This document shows positions 10,673 to 18,273 of a DNA stretch of 18,838 nucleotides, piece after piece. A program made the translations under genes and the position numbers. Position 1 is the stretch's first letter, and every line of letters begins with the position of its first letter. The notes below the pieces were generated by a model. It saw only the letters and a list, made by a program, of their open reading frames with translations, was not told the origin of the DNA and did no database searches. Source of the stretch: an uncultured Nitrosomonadales bacterium (lineage in GTDB: Bacteria > Pseudomonadota > Gammaproteobacteria > Burkholderiales > Gallionellaceae); the NCBI GenBank assembly GCA_903934275.1, contig CAIZNF010000046.1, positions 1 to 18,838 of the forward strand, given 5' to 3'.

Positions 10673-11455
10673 TTAAACCGCTGCAACCGGATGCGCCGCG
10701 TTATTTAATAACTCTCCGGCCAATGCCAGATAAGCCTGCGTCCCCTTGGACAACCTGTCGTGATACAGTGCCGGCACGCCAAAACTGGGAGCCTCCGCCA
10801 AACGTACATTACGCGGAATCACAGTACGATAGACTTTATCGCCGAAGTGCTCCTGCAATTGATCCGAAACCTGTTGCGCCAGCGAGTTGCGCGGGTCGAA
10901 CATGGTGCGCAACAGCCCCTCAATTTCCAACACCGGATTCAGGTTAGCTCGCACTTTGCGGATGGTATTCACCAGATCGCTCAGACCTTCCAGCGCATAA
11001 TATTCGCATTGCATCGGGATCATCACTGACTTGGCCGCGCATAGCCCGTTCAAGGTCAGCAAATTTAATGCGGGCGGACAATCGATCAACACGTAGTCAT
11101 ACTCCGCCGCGACACCATGTAACGCATCGCGCAAACGCGTTTCGCGATGAGGTAGGTCAACCAGCTCGACCTCGGCACCGGCCAACTCCCGGTTAGCGGG
11201 CAACAAATCATATTTTCCCGCTTCAGAACGTATCCGCGCCTCGGCTATCGTCTTGCTGCCCAGCAGCACATCATAAATACTGGCCTGCAAATCGCGCTTA
11301 TCGATGCCGCTGCCCATCGTGGCGTTGCCCTGCGGGTCAAGATCGATCAGCAGCACGCGCTGCTGGGTTGCCGCGAGGCTGGCCGCCAGATTCACGGTGG
11401 TGGTGGTTTTCCCCACCCCGCCCTTCTGATTGGTAATTGCCAGTATTTTTGTCAT
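10673..11455 (-). CDS. parA: Chromosome partitioning ATPase ParA (Soj)
   Basis: Walker-type ATPase that binds nucleoid DNA as an ATP dimer and pulls ParB-parS complexes apart. In related systems it also modulates DnaA. The 260-aa protein begins MTKILAITNQKGGVGKTTTT, with the deviant Walker A KGGVGKTT at 11-18 carrying the signature lysine, followed by the VLLIDLDPQGNATMGSG block (switch region) and YDYVLIDCPPALNLLTLNGL (Walker B). It lacks the extra N-terminal DNA-binding domain of plasmid type Ia ParA, so it is the chromosomal type. The ATG follows GGGAG with 8-nt spacing. It sits 127 bp after rsmG and 11 bp before parB. Confidence 0.97.
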   Translation of the reverse strand: MTKILAITNQKGGVGKTTTTVNLAASLAATQQRVLLIDLDPQGNATMGSGIDKRDLQASIYDVLLGSKTIAEARIRSEAGKYDLLPANRELAGAEVELVDLPHRETRLRDALHGVAAEYDYVLIDCPPALNLLTLNGLCAAKSVMIPMQCEYYALEGLSDLVNTIRKVRANLNPVLEIEGLLRTMFDPRNSLAQQVSDQLQEHFGDKVYRTVIPRNVRLAEAPSFGVPALYHDRLSKGTQAYLALAGELLNNAAHPVAAV

Positions 11456-11472
11456 TTTATATTCTCCCTAAC

Positions 11473-11493
11473 GGGCATGGCAAAAGCCATCCC
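11473..11493 (-). promoter_or_regulatory. Hairpin in the parA leader
   Basis: GGG-ATGGC, loop TTTT, GCCAT-G-CCC on the minus strand: eight base pairs with a single bulged G, ending a few bases before the parA ribosome binding site (GGGAG, 11463-11467). No T-run follows in either direction, so it is not an intrinsic terminator. Function unknown; it may affect parA translation or mRNA stability. No good promoter is seen in this 127-bp gap. Confidence 0.4.
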
Positions 11494-11560
11494 TGATAAT
11501 AAAACTCGCTATACCCGCTTCCTCCTCCCCAACCCTCCTCCGGAAAGAGAGGGAGCAAAC

Positions 11561-11592
11561 GAATCGCGGCGCGAATTTCACGTTAATCGCAT
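11561..11592. repeat. Dispersed 32-mer repeat, copy A (rsmG 3' end)
   Basis: A 32-bp sequence beginning GAATCGCGGCGCGAATTTCA that matches 14333-14364 at 25 of 32 positions, with the same orientation on the plus strand and most differences being transitions. It overlaps the last three codons and the stop of rsmG (stop at 11583-11585). Directly left of it is a C/T- then G/A-rich stretch (11521-11555) with a CCCTC...GAGGG inverted repeat. Copy B likewise has a small GC hairpin on its left. Confidence 0.6.
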
Positions 11593-12221
11593 GCTGCAAT
11601 TACCAAGCTGCGCGCCGCGTGTAAGCCCGGCACCTGTAATGGTATCACCCGCTCCACCCGGCAACCGTCCGGCATATCCACCAATTCCTGTTGCGGCGCG
11701 CCCTTCATCGCCGCCCAACGCCCTTGTGGTGCCACAAGATGACGAGTGAAGCGCAAAAAATCACCCAATTCACTGAATGCCCGTGAAATGATTCCATCAA
11801 ACCGTTCTACTGGCCACCACTCTTCAATTCGACCGCAGTGAACACTTACATTATGCAAATCCAGCTCGATAACGGCCTGCTGCACAAAACCGGTTTTCTT
11901 GCTGTTGCTGTCCAGCAAGGCAAATTGCCAGTCTGGCTGCGCAACCGCCAATACCAGCCCCGGTAGCCCCGCACCACACCCCACATCCAGCCATCGACCT
12001 GCCCATAAATGCGGCATCACTGCAAGACTGTCGAGCAAGTGATTACTCACCATCTGTTGTTGATCGCGAATCGCCGTCAGGTTATAAACCTTGTTCCATT
12101 TATGCAGTAACGCCAGATAATCCAATAGCTTGCCTTGTTCGCCTGCTCCCAGCGCAATTCCCAGTTGTGCAACACCGCCCTGTAATTCTTCTGCCAATTT
12201 CTTGCGTGCAAGCTCAGGCAC
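11583..12221 (-). CDS. rsmG: 16S rRNA (guanine527-N7)-methyltransferase RsmG
   Basis: SAM-dependent enzyme that methylates N7 of G527 in 16S rRNA; its loss is known to give low-level streptomycin resistance in several bacteria. The 212-aa protein has the SAM-binding motif [12 protein letters not shown] (77-88), the preceding NLTAIRD...HLLDSLAV block typical of GidB, and [14 protein letters not shown] further on. It begins with GTG at 12219-12221, whose AGG site is 9 nt upstream, and overlaps the end of mnmG by 8 bp, implying translational coupling. The last residues and stop fall inside a dispersed 32-bp repeat (11561-11592), so the C-terminus may have been altered when the repeat arrived. 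Confidence 0.96.
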   Translation of the reverse strand: MPELARKKLAEELQGGVAQLGIALGAGEQGKLLDYLALLHKWNKVYNLTAIRDQQQMVSNHLLDSLAVMPHLWAGRWLDVGCGAGLPGLVLAVAQPDWQFALLDSNSKKTGFVQQAVIELDLHNVSVHCGRIEEWWPVERFDGIISRAFSELGDFLRFTRHLVAPQGRWAAMKGAPQQELVDMPDGCRVERVIPLQVPGLHAARSLVIAACD

Positions 12222-14133
12222 GCTTTTCTACCTGTTGCTGATCATCGCGAAAACCGCGCTTGATATACACCAACAACAGGGAAATCGCCGCCGGTGTGAC
12301 CCCTGAAATGCGCGCCGCCTGCCCGACTGTTTCGGGTCTGTGCTGATTGAGCTTTTGCTGCACCTCAATGGATAGTCCTCGCACCTCGCAATAATCCAAG
12401 TCATCCGGCAATCCCAGTGCTTCATATTGCCCGTTGCGGCCAATCTCGTCGCGTTGCCGCTTGATATAACCGTGGTATTTCGCCTGTGTTTCCACCTGTT
12501 CGGAGACCTTTTCATCGTCCACCCCGGCCCCCGCACCAGGCAAGGTCAACAGGCTGGTATAATTCACGTCCGGGCGGCGCAACAGCTCATGTAGCGAGTA
12601 CTCACGCTCAATCGGTTTGCCCAGCACGCGCACTGCATCCTCATCGGGAAGGTTGCGCGGATTCACCCAAGTGTTGCGCAACCGCTCCTGCTCGCGCGCG
12701 ACAGATTCGCGCTTTTGTTCGAATGCCTGCCAACGCGCATCATCCACAATGCCCAGCTTGCGCCCGATCTCCGTCAACCTTAAATCCGCGTTGTCCTCAC
12801 GCAATTGCAAACGATACTCGGCGCGGCTGGTAAACATGCGATACGGTTCAGAAACACCCTGCGTGATCAAGTCATCCACCAGCACACCCAAGTATGCCTC
12901 GTCGCGGCGCGGGCACCAAGCCTCTTGTTCGCGCACTTGCAGCGCGGCATTGAGTCCGGCCAGCAAACCTTGTGCGGCGGCCTCTTCGTAGCCGGTCGTA
13001 CCGTTGATCTGCCCGGCGAAGAACAACCCCTGGACCGCTTTGGTTTCTAGGGAGCTTTTCAGTCCACACGGATTGAAATAGTCATATTCGATCGAATAGC
13101 CGGAACGCAAGATATGTGCGTTTTCCAATCCCTTCATCGAGCGCACCAGCTCTAATTGCACGTCAAACGGCAAGCTGGTTGAAATGCCGTTGGGATACAC
13201 CTCGTGTGTGGTCAACCCTTCCGGTTCAAGAAAAATCTGGTGCGAAGATTTGTCGGCAAAGCGGGTAATTTTATCTTCGATGGATGGGCAATAACGCGGC
13301 CCCACCCCTTTGATAACTCCGGTAAACAATGGTGAGCGATCCAATCCGCCGCGAATTATGTCATGGGTACGCTGATTGGTCTCGGTGATCCAGCAAGACA
13401 CTTGCTTCGGATGCTGCGCAACATTGCCCATGAAAGAAAATACCGGCGCGGGATCATCCCCAGGCTGCTCCTGCAACACCGAATAATTGATAGTGCGGCC
13501 ATCGATGCGCGGCGGGGTACCGGTTTTCAGCCGGCCCGCCGGAAGGTTCAGCTCGCGCAACCTGCGCGCCAGACTGATAGATGGCGGGTCACCCGCGCGA
13601 CCTGCCGGGTAATTGGCCTGTCCGACATGAATCAACCCGGACAAAAAAGTGCCCGCCGTCAACACCACGGTCTTTGCGCTGAAGCGCAAGCCCAGTTGCG
13701 TGACCACCCCGCACACCCGATCTTGCCCGGCGGTGGATGACTCGATTATCAAGTCATCCACCGCCTGCTGAAACAACCAAAGGTTATATTGACTCTCCAG
13801 TCGCGCCCGAATTGCCTGCTTGTAAAGCATGCGGTCGGCTTGCGCGCGCGTCGCGCGCACTGCCGGACCTTTACTGGAATTCAGAATGCGGAACTGGATG
13901 CCGCTCTCGTCGGTCGCCGCCGCCATCGCACCGCCCAGCGCATCCACCTCCCTGACCAGATGCCCCTTGCCGATCCCGCCGATTGAGGGATTGCATGACA
14001 TCTGCCCGAGCGTCTCGATGTTGTGGCTGAGCAGCAGGGTCTTGCTGCCCGCGCGCGCGCTGGCCAATGCGGCCTCTGTGCCAGCATGGCCACCGCCCAC
14101 CACAATCACATCAAATATTCCGGAAAATTTCAT
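12214..14133 (-). CDS. mnmG: tRNA uridine-5-carboxymethylaminomethyl modification enzyme MnmG (GidA)
   Basis: FAD-dependent partner of MnmE. Together they install carboxymethylaminomethyl or aminomethyl groups on U34 of tRNAs. The 639-aa protein has the FAD-binding GGGHAG (13-18), the GidA signatures [24 protein letters not shown] and [19 protein letters not shown], and the C-terminal helical domain that binds MnmE. The start at 14131-14133 ([15 protein letters not shown]) is chosen because it puts the same number of residues before the FAD motif as in E. coli, and because a promoter lies just upstream (14161-14189). An in-frame ATG 21 codons earlier (14194-14196) has a better ribosome binding site (GAGGAG, 14206-14211) and would give a 660-aa form. 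Reading further up to 14295 adds unsupported sequence. First gene of a likely mnmG-rsmG-parA-parB unit. Confidence 0.97.
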   Translation of the reverse strand: MKFSGIFDVIVVGGGHAGTEAALASARAGSKTLLLSHNIETLGQMSCNPSIGGIGKGHLVREVDALGGAMAAATDESGIQFRILNSSKGPAVRATRAQADRMLYKQAIRARLESQYNLWLFQQAVDDLIIESSTAGQDRVCGVVTQLGLRFSAKTVVLTAGTFLSGLIHVGQANYPAGRAGDPPSISLARRLRELNLPAGRLKTGTPPRIDGRTINYSVLQEQPGDDPAPVFSFMGNVAQHPKQVSCWITETNQRTHDIIRGGLDRSPLFTGVIKGVGPRYCPSIEDKITRFADKSSHQIFLEPEGLTTHEVYPNGISTSLPFDVQLELVRSMKGLENAHILRSGYSIEYDYFNPCGLKSSLETKAVQGLFFAGQINGTTGYEEAAAQGLLAGLNAALQVREQEAWCPRRDEAYLGVLVDDLITQGVSEPYRMFTSRAEYRLQLREDNADLRLTEIGRKLGIVDDARWQAFEQKRESVAREQERLRNTWVNPRNLPDEDAVRVLGKPIEREYSLHELLRRPDVNYTSLLTLPGAGAGVDDEKVSEQVETQAKYHGYIKRQRDEIGRNGQYEALGLPDDLDYCEVRGLSIEVQQKLNQHRPETVGQAARISGVTPAAISLLLVYIKRGFRDDQQQVEKRA

Positions 14134-14160
14134 ACCGCCGCCGCCTTGGAAAGGACGCGC

Positions 14161-14189
14161 ATCATACAACAGCGCATCCGGAATCCCAA
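14161..14189 (-). promoter_or_regulatory. Predicted promoter for mnmG-rsmG-parAB
   Basis: Minus-strand TTGGGA (14184-14189, 4/6), 17-bp spacer, TATGAT (14161-14166, 5/6). The expected transcription start near 14154 leaves a leader of about 20 nt before the mnmG ATG at 14133, containing AAGG/GGCGG as a modest ribosome binding site. It lies downstream of the alternative mnmG start at 14196, so the two starts would belong to different transcripts. Confidence 0.5.
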
Positions 14190-14192
14190 CGG

Positions 14193-14228
14193 TCATGACA
14201 AGAAACTCCTCAAAATGGAATTCATCAT
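14193..14228 (-). CDS. Possible 11-aa leader ORF before mnmG
   Basis: Reads [11 protein letters not shown] then TGA. It has a GAGGAG site about 10 nt before its ATG, and its stop overlaps the alternative mnmG start in an ATGA arrangement (14193-14196), the classic layout for translational coupling. It is very short, so chance is a real possibility. No attenuator-type terminator is visible after it. No known leader peptide is recognised. Confidence 0.2.
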   Translation of the reverse strand: MMNSILRSFLS

Positions 14229-14332
14229 GCCCACCCCTCTCCTCAACTCTCTGGATAATCAGACATTCGACCCGACCGCAAACAGCCGCAACCAAGCCGC
14301 CGGTTATCCCGCAAGCGGGCGAGGAAACCGAT

Positions 14333-14364
14333 GAATCGTTGCGCGAGTTTTACGTTGGCCGCAT
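14333..14364. repeat. Dispersed 32-mer repeat, copy B (next to parS)
   Basis: Matches 11561-11592 at 25 of 32 positions, including GAATCG, GCGCGA and ACGTT blocks. It is immediately followed by parS at 14365 and preceded by a small hairpin CCCGC-AA-GCGGG (14309-14320). No coding role is seen. The remainder of the 275-bp mnmE-mnmG gap (14134-14408) holds the promoter, leader ORF and parS listed separately. Confidence 0.6.
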
Positions 14365-14380
14365 TGTTTCACGTGAAACA
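14365..14380. other. parS: parS centromere site
   Basis: TGTTTCACGTGAAACA is a perfect match to the bacterial parS consensus TGTTNCACGTGAAACA and sits in a longer 20-bp perfect palindrome (14363-14382). It lies in the mnmE-mnmG gap, 3.7 kb from parB and about 3.9 kb from dnaA, the usual origin-proximal location. ParB should nucleate here and spread over mnmE and mnmG. It is the only perfect site I found in the window. Confidence 0.95.
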
Positions 14381-14408
14381 ATTGGGGGTCAGTTCGGCAG
14401 GCTCCTGG

Positions 14409-15776
14409 TTATTTGCCGATGCAAAACCGGCTAAATATCTCGCCAAGCAGATCGTCCGGGGTGAATTCTCCAGTGATTTCGCCCAGCGCACGTTGCGCCA
14501 GACGCAGCTCCTCAGCGAAAAGCTCCGCCCTAGACAACACTGTTTGCGCCCGCTCAAGGTGGATTTGCGCCTGCGTAAGAGCGCGCAAATGCCGCTCCCG
14601 CGCCATGAATGCGCCGCTTTCCTGGTCGCGCCAACCCACCGCCTCCAGCAGTTTGCCGCGCAACTCCTCTATTCCCACACCCGTTTTGGCGGAAACGCCA
14701 ACAGACGCGACTCCGGCAAGCGGCGTGCCACCGAATGCAACGGCATCACTATCCAGCAGGTCGGTCTTATTGAATACCAACATCCTCGGAATATCCGCCG
14801 GCAACCCGGCAAGAATAGTTTCGTCCTCTACCGTCAGCCCTTTGCTGGCATCCAGCAGCAGCAGGATCAAATCGGCGCGGCGCATTGTCTGACGGGCGCG
14901 CTCAATACCCAGGCTCTCCACGATGTCATCGGATTCACGTAGCCCCGCCGTATCCATAACATGCAACGGTATCCCGCGAATTTGGATCACCTGGCGGATC
15001 ACGTCGCGGGTGGTGCCGGGCATTTCACTGACCAGCGCCACCTCTTCGCCGGACAAACGGTTCAATAAGCTGGACTTGCCGACGTTCGGCTGCCCGGCAA
15101 TGACCACATGCGCGCCCTCGCGTAGCAAGCTCCCTTGTTTTGCGGTATCCAGCGTATGTTGCAAGCGCAGCCGGAGGCTCCCCAGCAAGACATCGCGACG
15201 CTCCACGTCGATAACATCTACCTCCTCTTCAGGGAAATCCAGCATCGCCTCTACCAGCATTCGCAGGCTGATCAACTCATTGACCATGCCGTGGATAACG
15301 GCGGAAAACTCCCCGCGCAAAGAACGCATTGCGCTACGTGCGGCCTCGGCAGTATTGGCATCAATCAAGTCAGCGACGCTTTCCGCCTGAGCCAGATCAA
15401 GTTTATTGTTCAAAAAGGCCCGCAGGGTAAATTCGCCGGGTTGCGCCAATCGGGCCCCTAAATCGAGACATCGCTGTAGCACCCGTTGCAGCACGGCTGG
15501 CCCACCGTGCCCTTGCAGCTCAAGCACATCTTCGCCGGAATAAGAATGCGGGGCGGGAAAAAACAAAGCGACACCCTGATCCAGGGTGTCGCCGTTTTCG
15601 TCCAAAAAATCGCAGCAGGTGGCACGTCGCGCTACGGGCAGTTTGCCCAGAATGTCACATACCAAAATTTCAATGTGCCGTCCGGATACTCTTACCACGC
15701 CAATTCCACCGCGCCCTTGTGCGGTGGCAATGGCGGCAATGGTATCAGCGCTTGGCTGTGGCAGCTTTGCTCTCAT
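14409..15776 (-). CDS. mnmE: tRNA modification GTPase MnmE (TrmE)
   Basis: GTPase that works with MnmG to modify U34 of tRNAs, using a folate one-carbon unit. The 455-aa protein has the folate-binding N-terminal domain (DTIAAIATAQGRGGIGVVRVSG), a helical domain, and an inserted G domain with P-loop GQPNVGKS (228-235), G2/G3 PGTTRD (253-258) and DTAGLRESDD (275-284), and NKTD (336-339). It ends in FCIGK (451-455) with the conserved near-terminal cysteine. The ATG at 15774-15776 is the only in-frame ATG before the conserved domain. It overlaps the yidC 3' end by 32 bp and has AAGG 9 nt upstream. Partner of mnmG, whose gene follows after the parS gap. Confidence 0.97.
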   Translation of the reverse strand: MRAKLPQPSADTIAAIATAQGRGGIGVVRVSGRHIEILVCDILGKLPVARRATCCDFLDENGDTLDQGVALFFPAPHSYSGEDVLELQGHGGPAVLQRVLQRCLDLGARLAQPGEFTLRAFLNNKLDLAQAESVADLIDANTAEAARSAMRSLRGEFSAVIHGMVNELISLRMLVEAMLDFPEEEVDVIDVERRDVLLGSLRLRLQHTLDTAKQGSLLREGAHVVIAGQPNVGKSSLLNRLSGEEVALVSEMPGTTRDVIRQVIQIRGIPLHVMDTAGLRESDDIVESLGIERARQTMRRADLILLLLDASKGLTVEDETILAGLPADIPRMLVFNKTDLLDSDAVAFGGTPLAGVASVGVSAKTGVGIEELRGKLLEAVGWRDQESGAFMARERHLRALTQAQIHLERAQTVLSRAELFAEELRLAQRALGEITGEFTPDDLLGEIFSRFCIGK

Positions 15777-17418
15777 CCTCGGCAGCCTTGGTGATATACC
15801 ACTGCTGTCCGATAGAAAGGATGTTGTTCACAATGGAATACAACACCAGCCCGGCGGGAAAGAAAAAGAAAATAATGCTGAAAGCAATCGGCATGATTTG
15901 CATTATCCTGGCCTGCATGGGATCAGGCGGCTTCGGGTTAAGGCGCATCTGGATAACCATGCTGGCACCCATGATCAACGGCAAAATGTAATACGGATCC
16001 GCCGCCGACAAGTCGGTAATCCATCCAAAGAAAGGCGCGTAACGCATCTCTACGCTTGCCAGAATAGCCCAGTACAAAGCAATAAAAACTGGAATTTGCA
16101 CCACCACCGGCAAACAGCCACCCAATGGGTTAATTTTCTCAGTTTTATACATTTCCATCATGGCGCGGTTCAGTTTTTCCCGATCACTGCCACATTGCTG
16201 CTTTATCTTTTCCAGCTTGGGTGCAACCACGCGCATTTTTGCCATAGAGCGATAACTAGCCGCAGATAGTGGGAAAAACAGCAATTTAATCAGCACCGTG
16301 AGCAAAATAATGGCGATACCCCAATTGTGCGTCCAGTCGTTAAATAGAGACATAACCCAGAACAGCGGTGCGGAAAGAATAGTCAACCAACCGTAATCTA
16401 CCGTTAACCCCAAACCTGGAGCGATTTTGTCCAGATTTGTCTGGGCAGGGCCAACATACAACGAGGAACCAACAAGCACTTTCTGCCCGGGATTAACCGT
16501 CTGCACAGGCAAAATTACCCCCACCGAATATGCGTCACCGTCCAGTTTGCGCGTAAAATATTCTCGGTTAGTTTTTTCCTTGGGTAGCCACACTGCAACA
16601 AAATAATGTTGCAGGATACCCGCCCAGCCGTCATCAGCTTGCTTGGGGTAATCCGCCTTTCCCTTTTCAATTTCCGGAAATTCAATTTTTTGAAATTTTT
16701 CCTTGTCGGTATAGACAGCGGCACCTACATAAGTGGGCAAAAACATTGAACTGCCTGCCAATGCGGCACTATCGCGAATTAGCTGAAAATAGCTGCTTGC
16801 CGTTGCGGCCTGTTGTCCGGTATTTTCCAATTCATAGGCAACATCGAGCAGATAGCTCCCTTTGTGAAAGGTAATTATCTTGGTTACCTTCAGCGCAGAA
16901 TTACCCTCGGCTTTTAGCCGCACCTGCACCTGCTCGGCATTTCCGGAAAGCGCATACTGGTCTTGCTCCGAAACAAACAAGCTAGTGTGATTTGGTAATC
17001 CGTCTCCGAGCAGGCCACTTTGCGCGACATAATTGTGGGTGCCTGCGCCTCGATTAAAAAGCACCAGCGGTTTATTCTTGTCTAGCGCATCGGGATGCTT
17101 CAACAACGCCAGTCGGCTGATATCTCCACCGATGGTGCTGATTTCGGCTTCTAGAATGTCGGTCTTGATATGAATTGTTTTTCCGGCGACTTGCTGAGCC
17201 GGTTGCGGGGTGATAACAGCCTGCGCTGTTATGGCCGGCGGTTGGTTAGCTGGAATAAAGGTTGCGGGTGGCGATATCTGCGGCTTTGGCAATGCTTCAT
17301 TTGTTGCCTCGCTTTGTTGGGTATATCGCTCGGGATACTGGTGACGTTGCCAGCCATCCCAAACCAATCCCAGCGAAAACACAAAAATTAAAAATAAAAA
17401 AAGTCTTTGCAAATCCAT
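15745..17418 (-). CDS. yidC: Membrane protein insertase YidC
   Basis: Inner-membrane insertase (Oxa1 family) that places proteins such as Fo subunits a and c into the membrane, alone or with SecYEG. At 557 aa it has the Gram-negative architecture: an N-terminal membrane anchor (about 5-22), a Pro/Gln-rich linker (about 30-75), a large periplasmic beta-supersandwich domain (about 80-330), then the conserved insertase core with five membrane segments (TILSAPLFWVMSLFNDWTHNWGIAIILLTVLIKLLFFPLSAASYRSMAKM, the EKINPLGGCLPVVVQIPVFIALYWAI block, and MQIMPIAFSIIFFFFPAGLVLYSIVNNIL). It begins 15 bp after yidD, and a 12-bp palindrome ATCAGGCCTGAT (17420-17431) lies just before its ATG. Confidence 0.98.
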   Translation of the reverse strand: MDLQRLFLFLIFVFSLGLVWDGWQRHQYPERYTQQSEATNEALPKPQISPPATFIPANQPPAITAQAVITPQPAQQVAGKTIHIKTDILEAEISTIGGDISRLALLKHPDALDKNKPLVLFNRGAGTHNYVAQSGLLGDGLPNHTSLFVSEQDQYALSGNAEQVQVRLKAEGNSALKVTKIITFHKGSYLLDVAYELENTGQQAATASSYFQLIRDSAALAGSSMFLPTYVGAAVYTDKEKFQKIEFPEIEKGKADYPKQADDGWAGILQHYFVAVWLPKEKTNREYFTRKLDGDAYSVGVILPVQTVNPGQKVLVGSSLYVGPAQTNLDKIAPGLGLTVDYGWLTILSAPLFWVMSLFNDWTHNWGIAIILLTVLIKLLFFPLSAASYRSMAKMRVVAPKLEKIKQQCGSDREKLNRAMMEMYKTEKINPLGGCLPVVVQIPVFIALYWAILASVEMRYAPFFGWITDLSAADPYYILPLIMGASMVIQMRLNPKPPDPMQARIMQIMPIAFSIIFFFFPAGLVLYSIVNNILSIGQQWYITKAAEDESKAATAKR

Positions 17419-17433
17419 AATCAGGCCTGATGT

Positions 17434-17643
17434 TTAAGGTGCGGGGTCATATCCACCGGGGTTCCAGGGATTACAACGCAACAATCGTTTAATGCCGAGC
17501 CACCCACCCTTCATTACACCATGCTTCGCTAATGTTTCGCAGGTATAGTGAGAACAGGTCGGGGTAAATCTGCACGTTGGAGGGGAAAGCGGACTGATCA
17601 AGTATTGATAGCCGCGTATCAATTTAATCACAATTCTGCGCAT
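17434..17643 (-). CDS. yidD: Membrane protein insertion efficiency factor YidD
   Basis: Small, membrane-associated amphipathic protein that assists YidC-dependent insertion. The 69-aa protein is nearly colinear with the family: an N-terminal amphipathic helix [20 protein letters not shown], the cysteine motif [15 protein letters not shown], and the C-terminal [22 protein letters not shown]. Its start overlaps the end of rnpA by 16 bp and its stop is 15 bp before yidC. That rpmH-rnpA-yidD-yidC order is typical of proteobacteria. Confidence 0.96.
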   Translation of the reverse strand: MRRIVIKLIRGYQYLISPLSPPTCRFTPTCSHYTCETLAKHGVMKGGWLGIKRLLRCNPWNPGGYDPAP

Positions 17644-18020
17644 CTGTTTTCTACCTGACTAAACAGCGCTTCCAAATTATCACCTCGCACAACACCTCCT
17701 TGAAGGTGGGTGCGCTTCACCATCACAACCATATCCACCTTGCAGATTTTACTGTTGTGGCGGCGAAATGCTTCACGGATAAGTCTTTTCGCGCGATTTC
17801 GGTCTGCAGCACCGGGTAGTATTTTTTTACTCGCAATTATTCCGAGCCTGGCATTTTTACAGGCATTACGAGAAAAAAATATCTTAAAGTATTTATCCCC
17901 GACACTTTCAGCGTGAAATACATGGTCGAATCCGTCTCCACGCAACAACCGGTACGCGGCGGAAAATTCAGACGGCTTGCTACACCGCGAGTGTTGCACG
18001 ACCCTTGGCTCGACGTGCAT
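17628..18020 (-). CDS. rnpA: Ribonuclease P protein component RnpA; start uncertain
   Basis: Basic protein subunit of RNase P, which helps the catalytic RNA trim tRNA 5' leaders. The frame contains the signature [13 protein letters not shown] (74-86), the [17 protein letters not shown] opening that contacts pre-tRNA, and [10 protein letters not shown] before the RNR motif. As given, from ATG at 18018-18020, it is 130 aa and overlaps rpmH by 41 bp. An alternative GTG at 17997-17999 gives 123 aa, nearer the usual length, but still overlaps rpmH by 20 bp. No usable in-frame start exists after the rpmH stop without removing conserved residues. Neither start has a clearly good ribosome binding site, so coupling to rpmH translation is likely. 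Confidence 0.95.
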   Translation of the reverse strand: MHVEPRVVQHSRCSKPSEFSAAYRLLRGDGFDHVFHAESVGDKYFKIFFSRNACKNARLGIIASKKILPGAADRNRAKRLIREAFRRHNSKICKVDMVVMVKRTHLQGGVVRGDNLEALFSQVENRCAEL

Positions 18021-18114
18021 TAATTACCGCGCGCCCGCCGCGTGTTTTCATGCGCACCAGAAAGCCATGAGTGCGCTTTCTCTTGATTACAGATGGTTGA
18101 TATGTACGTTTCAT
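17980..18114 (-). CDS. rpmH: Large ribosomal subunit protein L34
   Basis: Ribosomal protein L34 (bL34), 44 aa, very rich in Arg and Lys. Read from ATG at 18112-18114 to TAG at 17980-17982, it begins [18 protein letters not shown] and ends GRATLAV, with the middle [17 protein letters not shown]; it matches the family along its whole length. A GGGAAG site precedes the ATG. It is the first gene of the rpmH-rnpA-yidD-yidC unit, divergent from dnaA, with a near-consensus promoter upstream (18147-18175). Its 3' end overlaps the rnpA frame. Confidence 0.97.
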   Translation of the reverse strand: MKRTYQPSVIKRKRTHGFLVRMKTRGGRAVINARRAKGRATLAV

Positions 18115-18146
18115 GTTTTCTTCCCAAGTAAATCGTAAAACGCGCT

Positions 18147-18175
18147 ATTACAAAGACTTCAAGCTCCTCTGTCAA
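18147..18175 (-). promoter_or_regulatory. Predicted sigma-70 promoter of rpmH-rnpA-yidDC
   Basis: On the minus strand TTGACA (18170-18175) and TGTAAT (18147-18152, 5/6) are separated by exactly 17 bp. The expected start near 18140 gives a leader of about 26 nt. A very strong promoter fits a ribosomal protein gene. It is only 20 bp from the DnaA box, in the divergent direction. Confidence 0.75.
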
Positions 18176-18195
18176 GCATATTTTGCTTTATTGCA

Positions 18196-18204
18196 TGTGG
18201 ATAA
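18196..18204. promoter_or_regulatory. Perfect DnaA box
   Basis: TGTGGATAA is the exact reverse complement of the consensus DnaA box TTATCCACA. It is 70 bp before dnaA and overlaps the predicted dnaA -35 region, a layout consistent with autoregulation by DnaA. It is the only perfect box in the intergenic region, so this gap alone does not look like a full replication origin. Confidence 0.85.
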
Positions 18205-18226
18205 GTTTCAACTTGCCCTGTAGAAT
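18198..18226 (+). promoter_or_regulatory. Possible dnaA promoter
   Basis: TAGAAT (18221-18226) matches the -10 consensus at 5/6. At 17 bp the -35 is TGGATA (18198-18203), a poor match that lies within the DnaA box. A weak, DnaA-repressible promoter would fit. No good alternative -35/-10 pair is seen between here and the dnaA start. Confidence 0.4.
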
Positions 18227-18273
18227 GTTGCAACTTTCACTGCCAAAGAACCATATCTTATCTAGACGCAACC

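Noticed and set aside
12214..14295. 693-aa version of MnmG
   Set aside because: The first 54 residues precede the family's normal N-terminus and run through a promoter and a possible leader ORF. The start at 14133 fits the family; 14196 is kept only as an alternative.
13829..14434. 201-aa plus-strand frame across the mnmG 5' end and the parS gap
   Set aside because: It is low complexity, antisense to the mnmG FAD domain, and runs through parS and the 32-mer repeat, with no family resemblance.
15290..15298. CGTGGATAA, an 8/9 DnaA-box match
   Set aside because: It lies alone within the mnmE coding region; one near-match in this much sequence is expected by chance.
17420..17431. 12-bp palindrome ATCAGGCCTGAT before yidC
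   Set aside because: It is short and single, in a 15-bp gap next to the start codon; no operator family matched and chance cannot be excluded.
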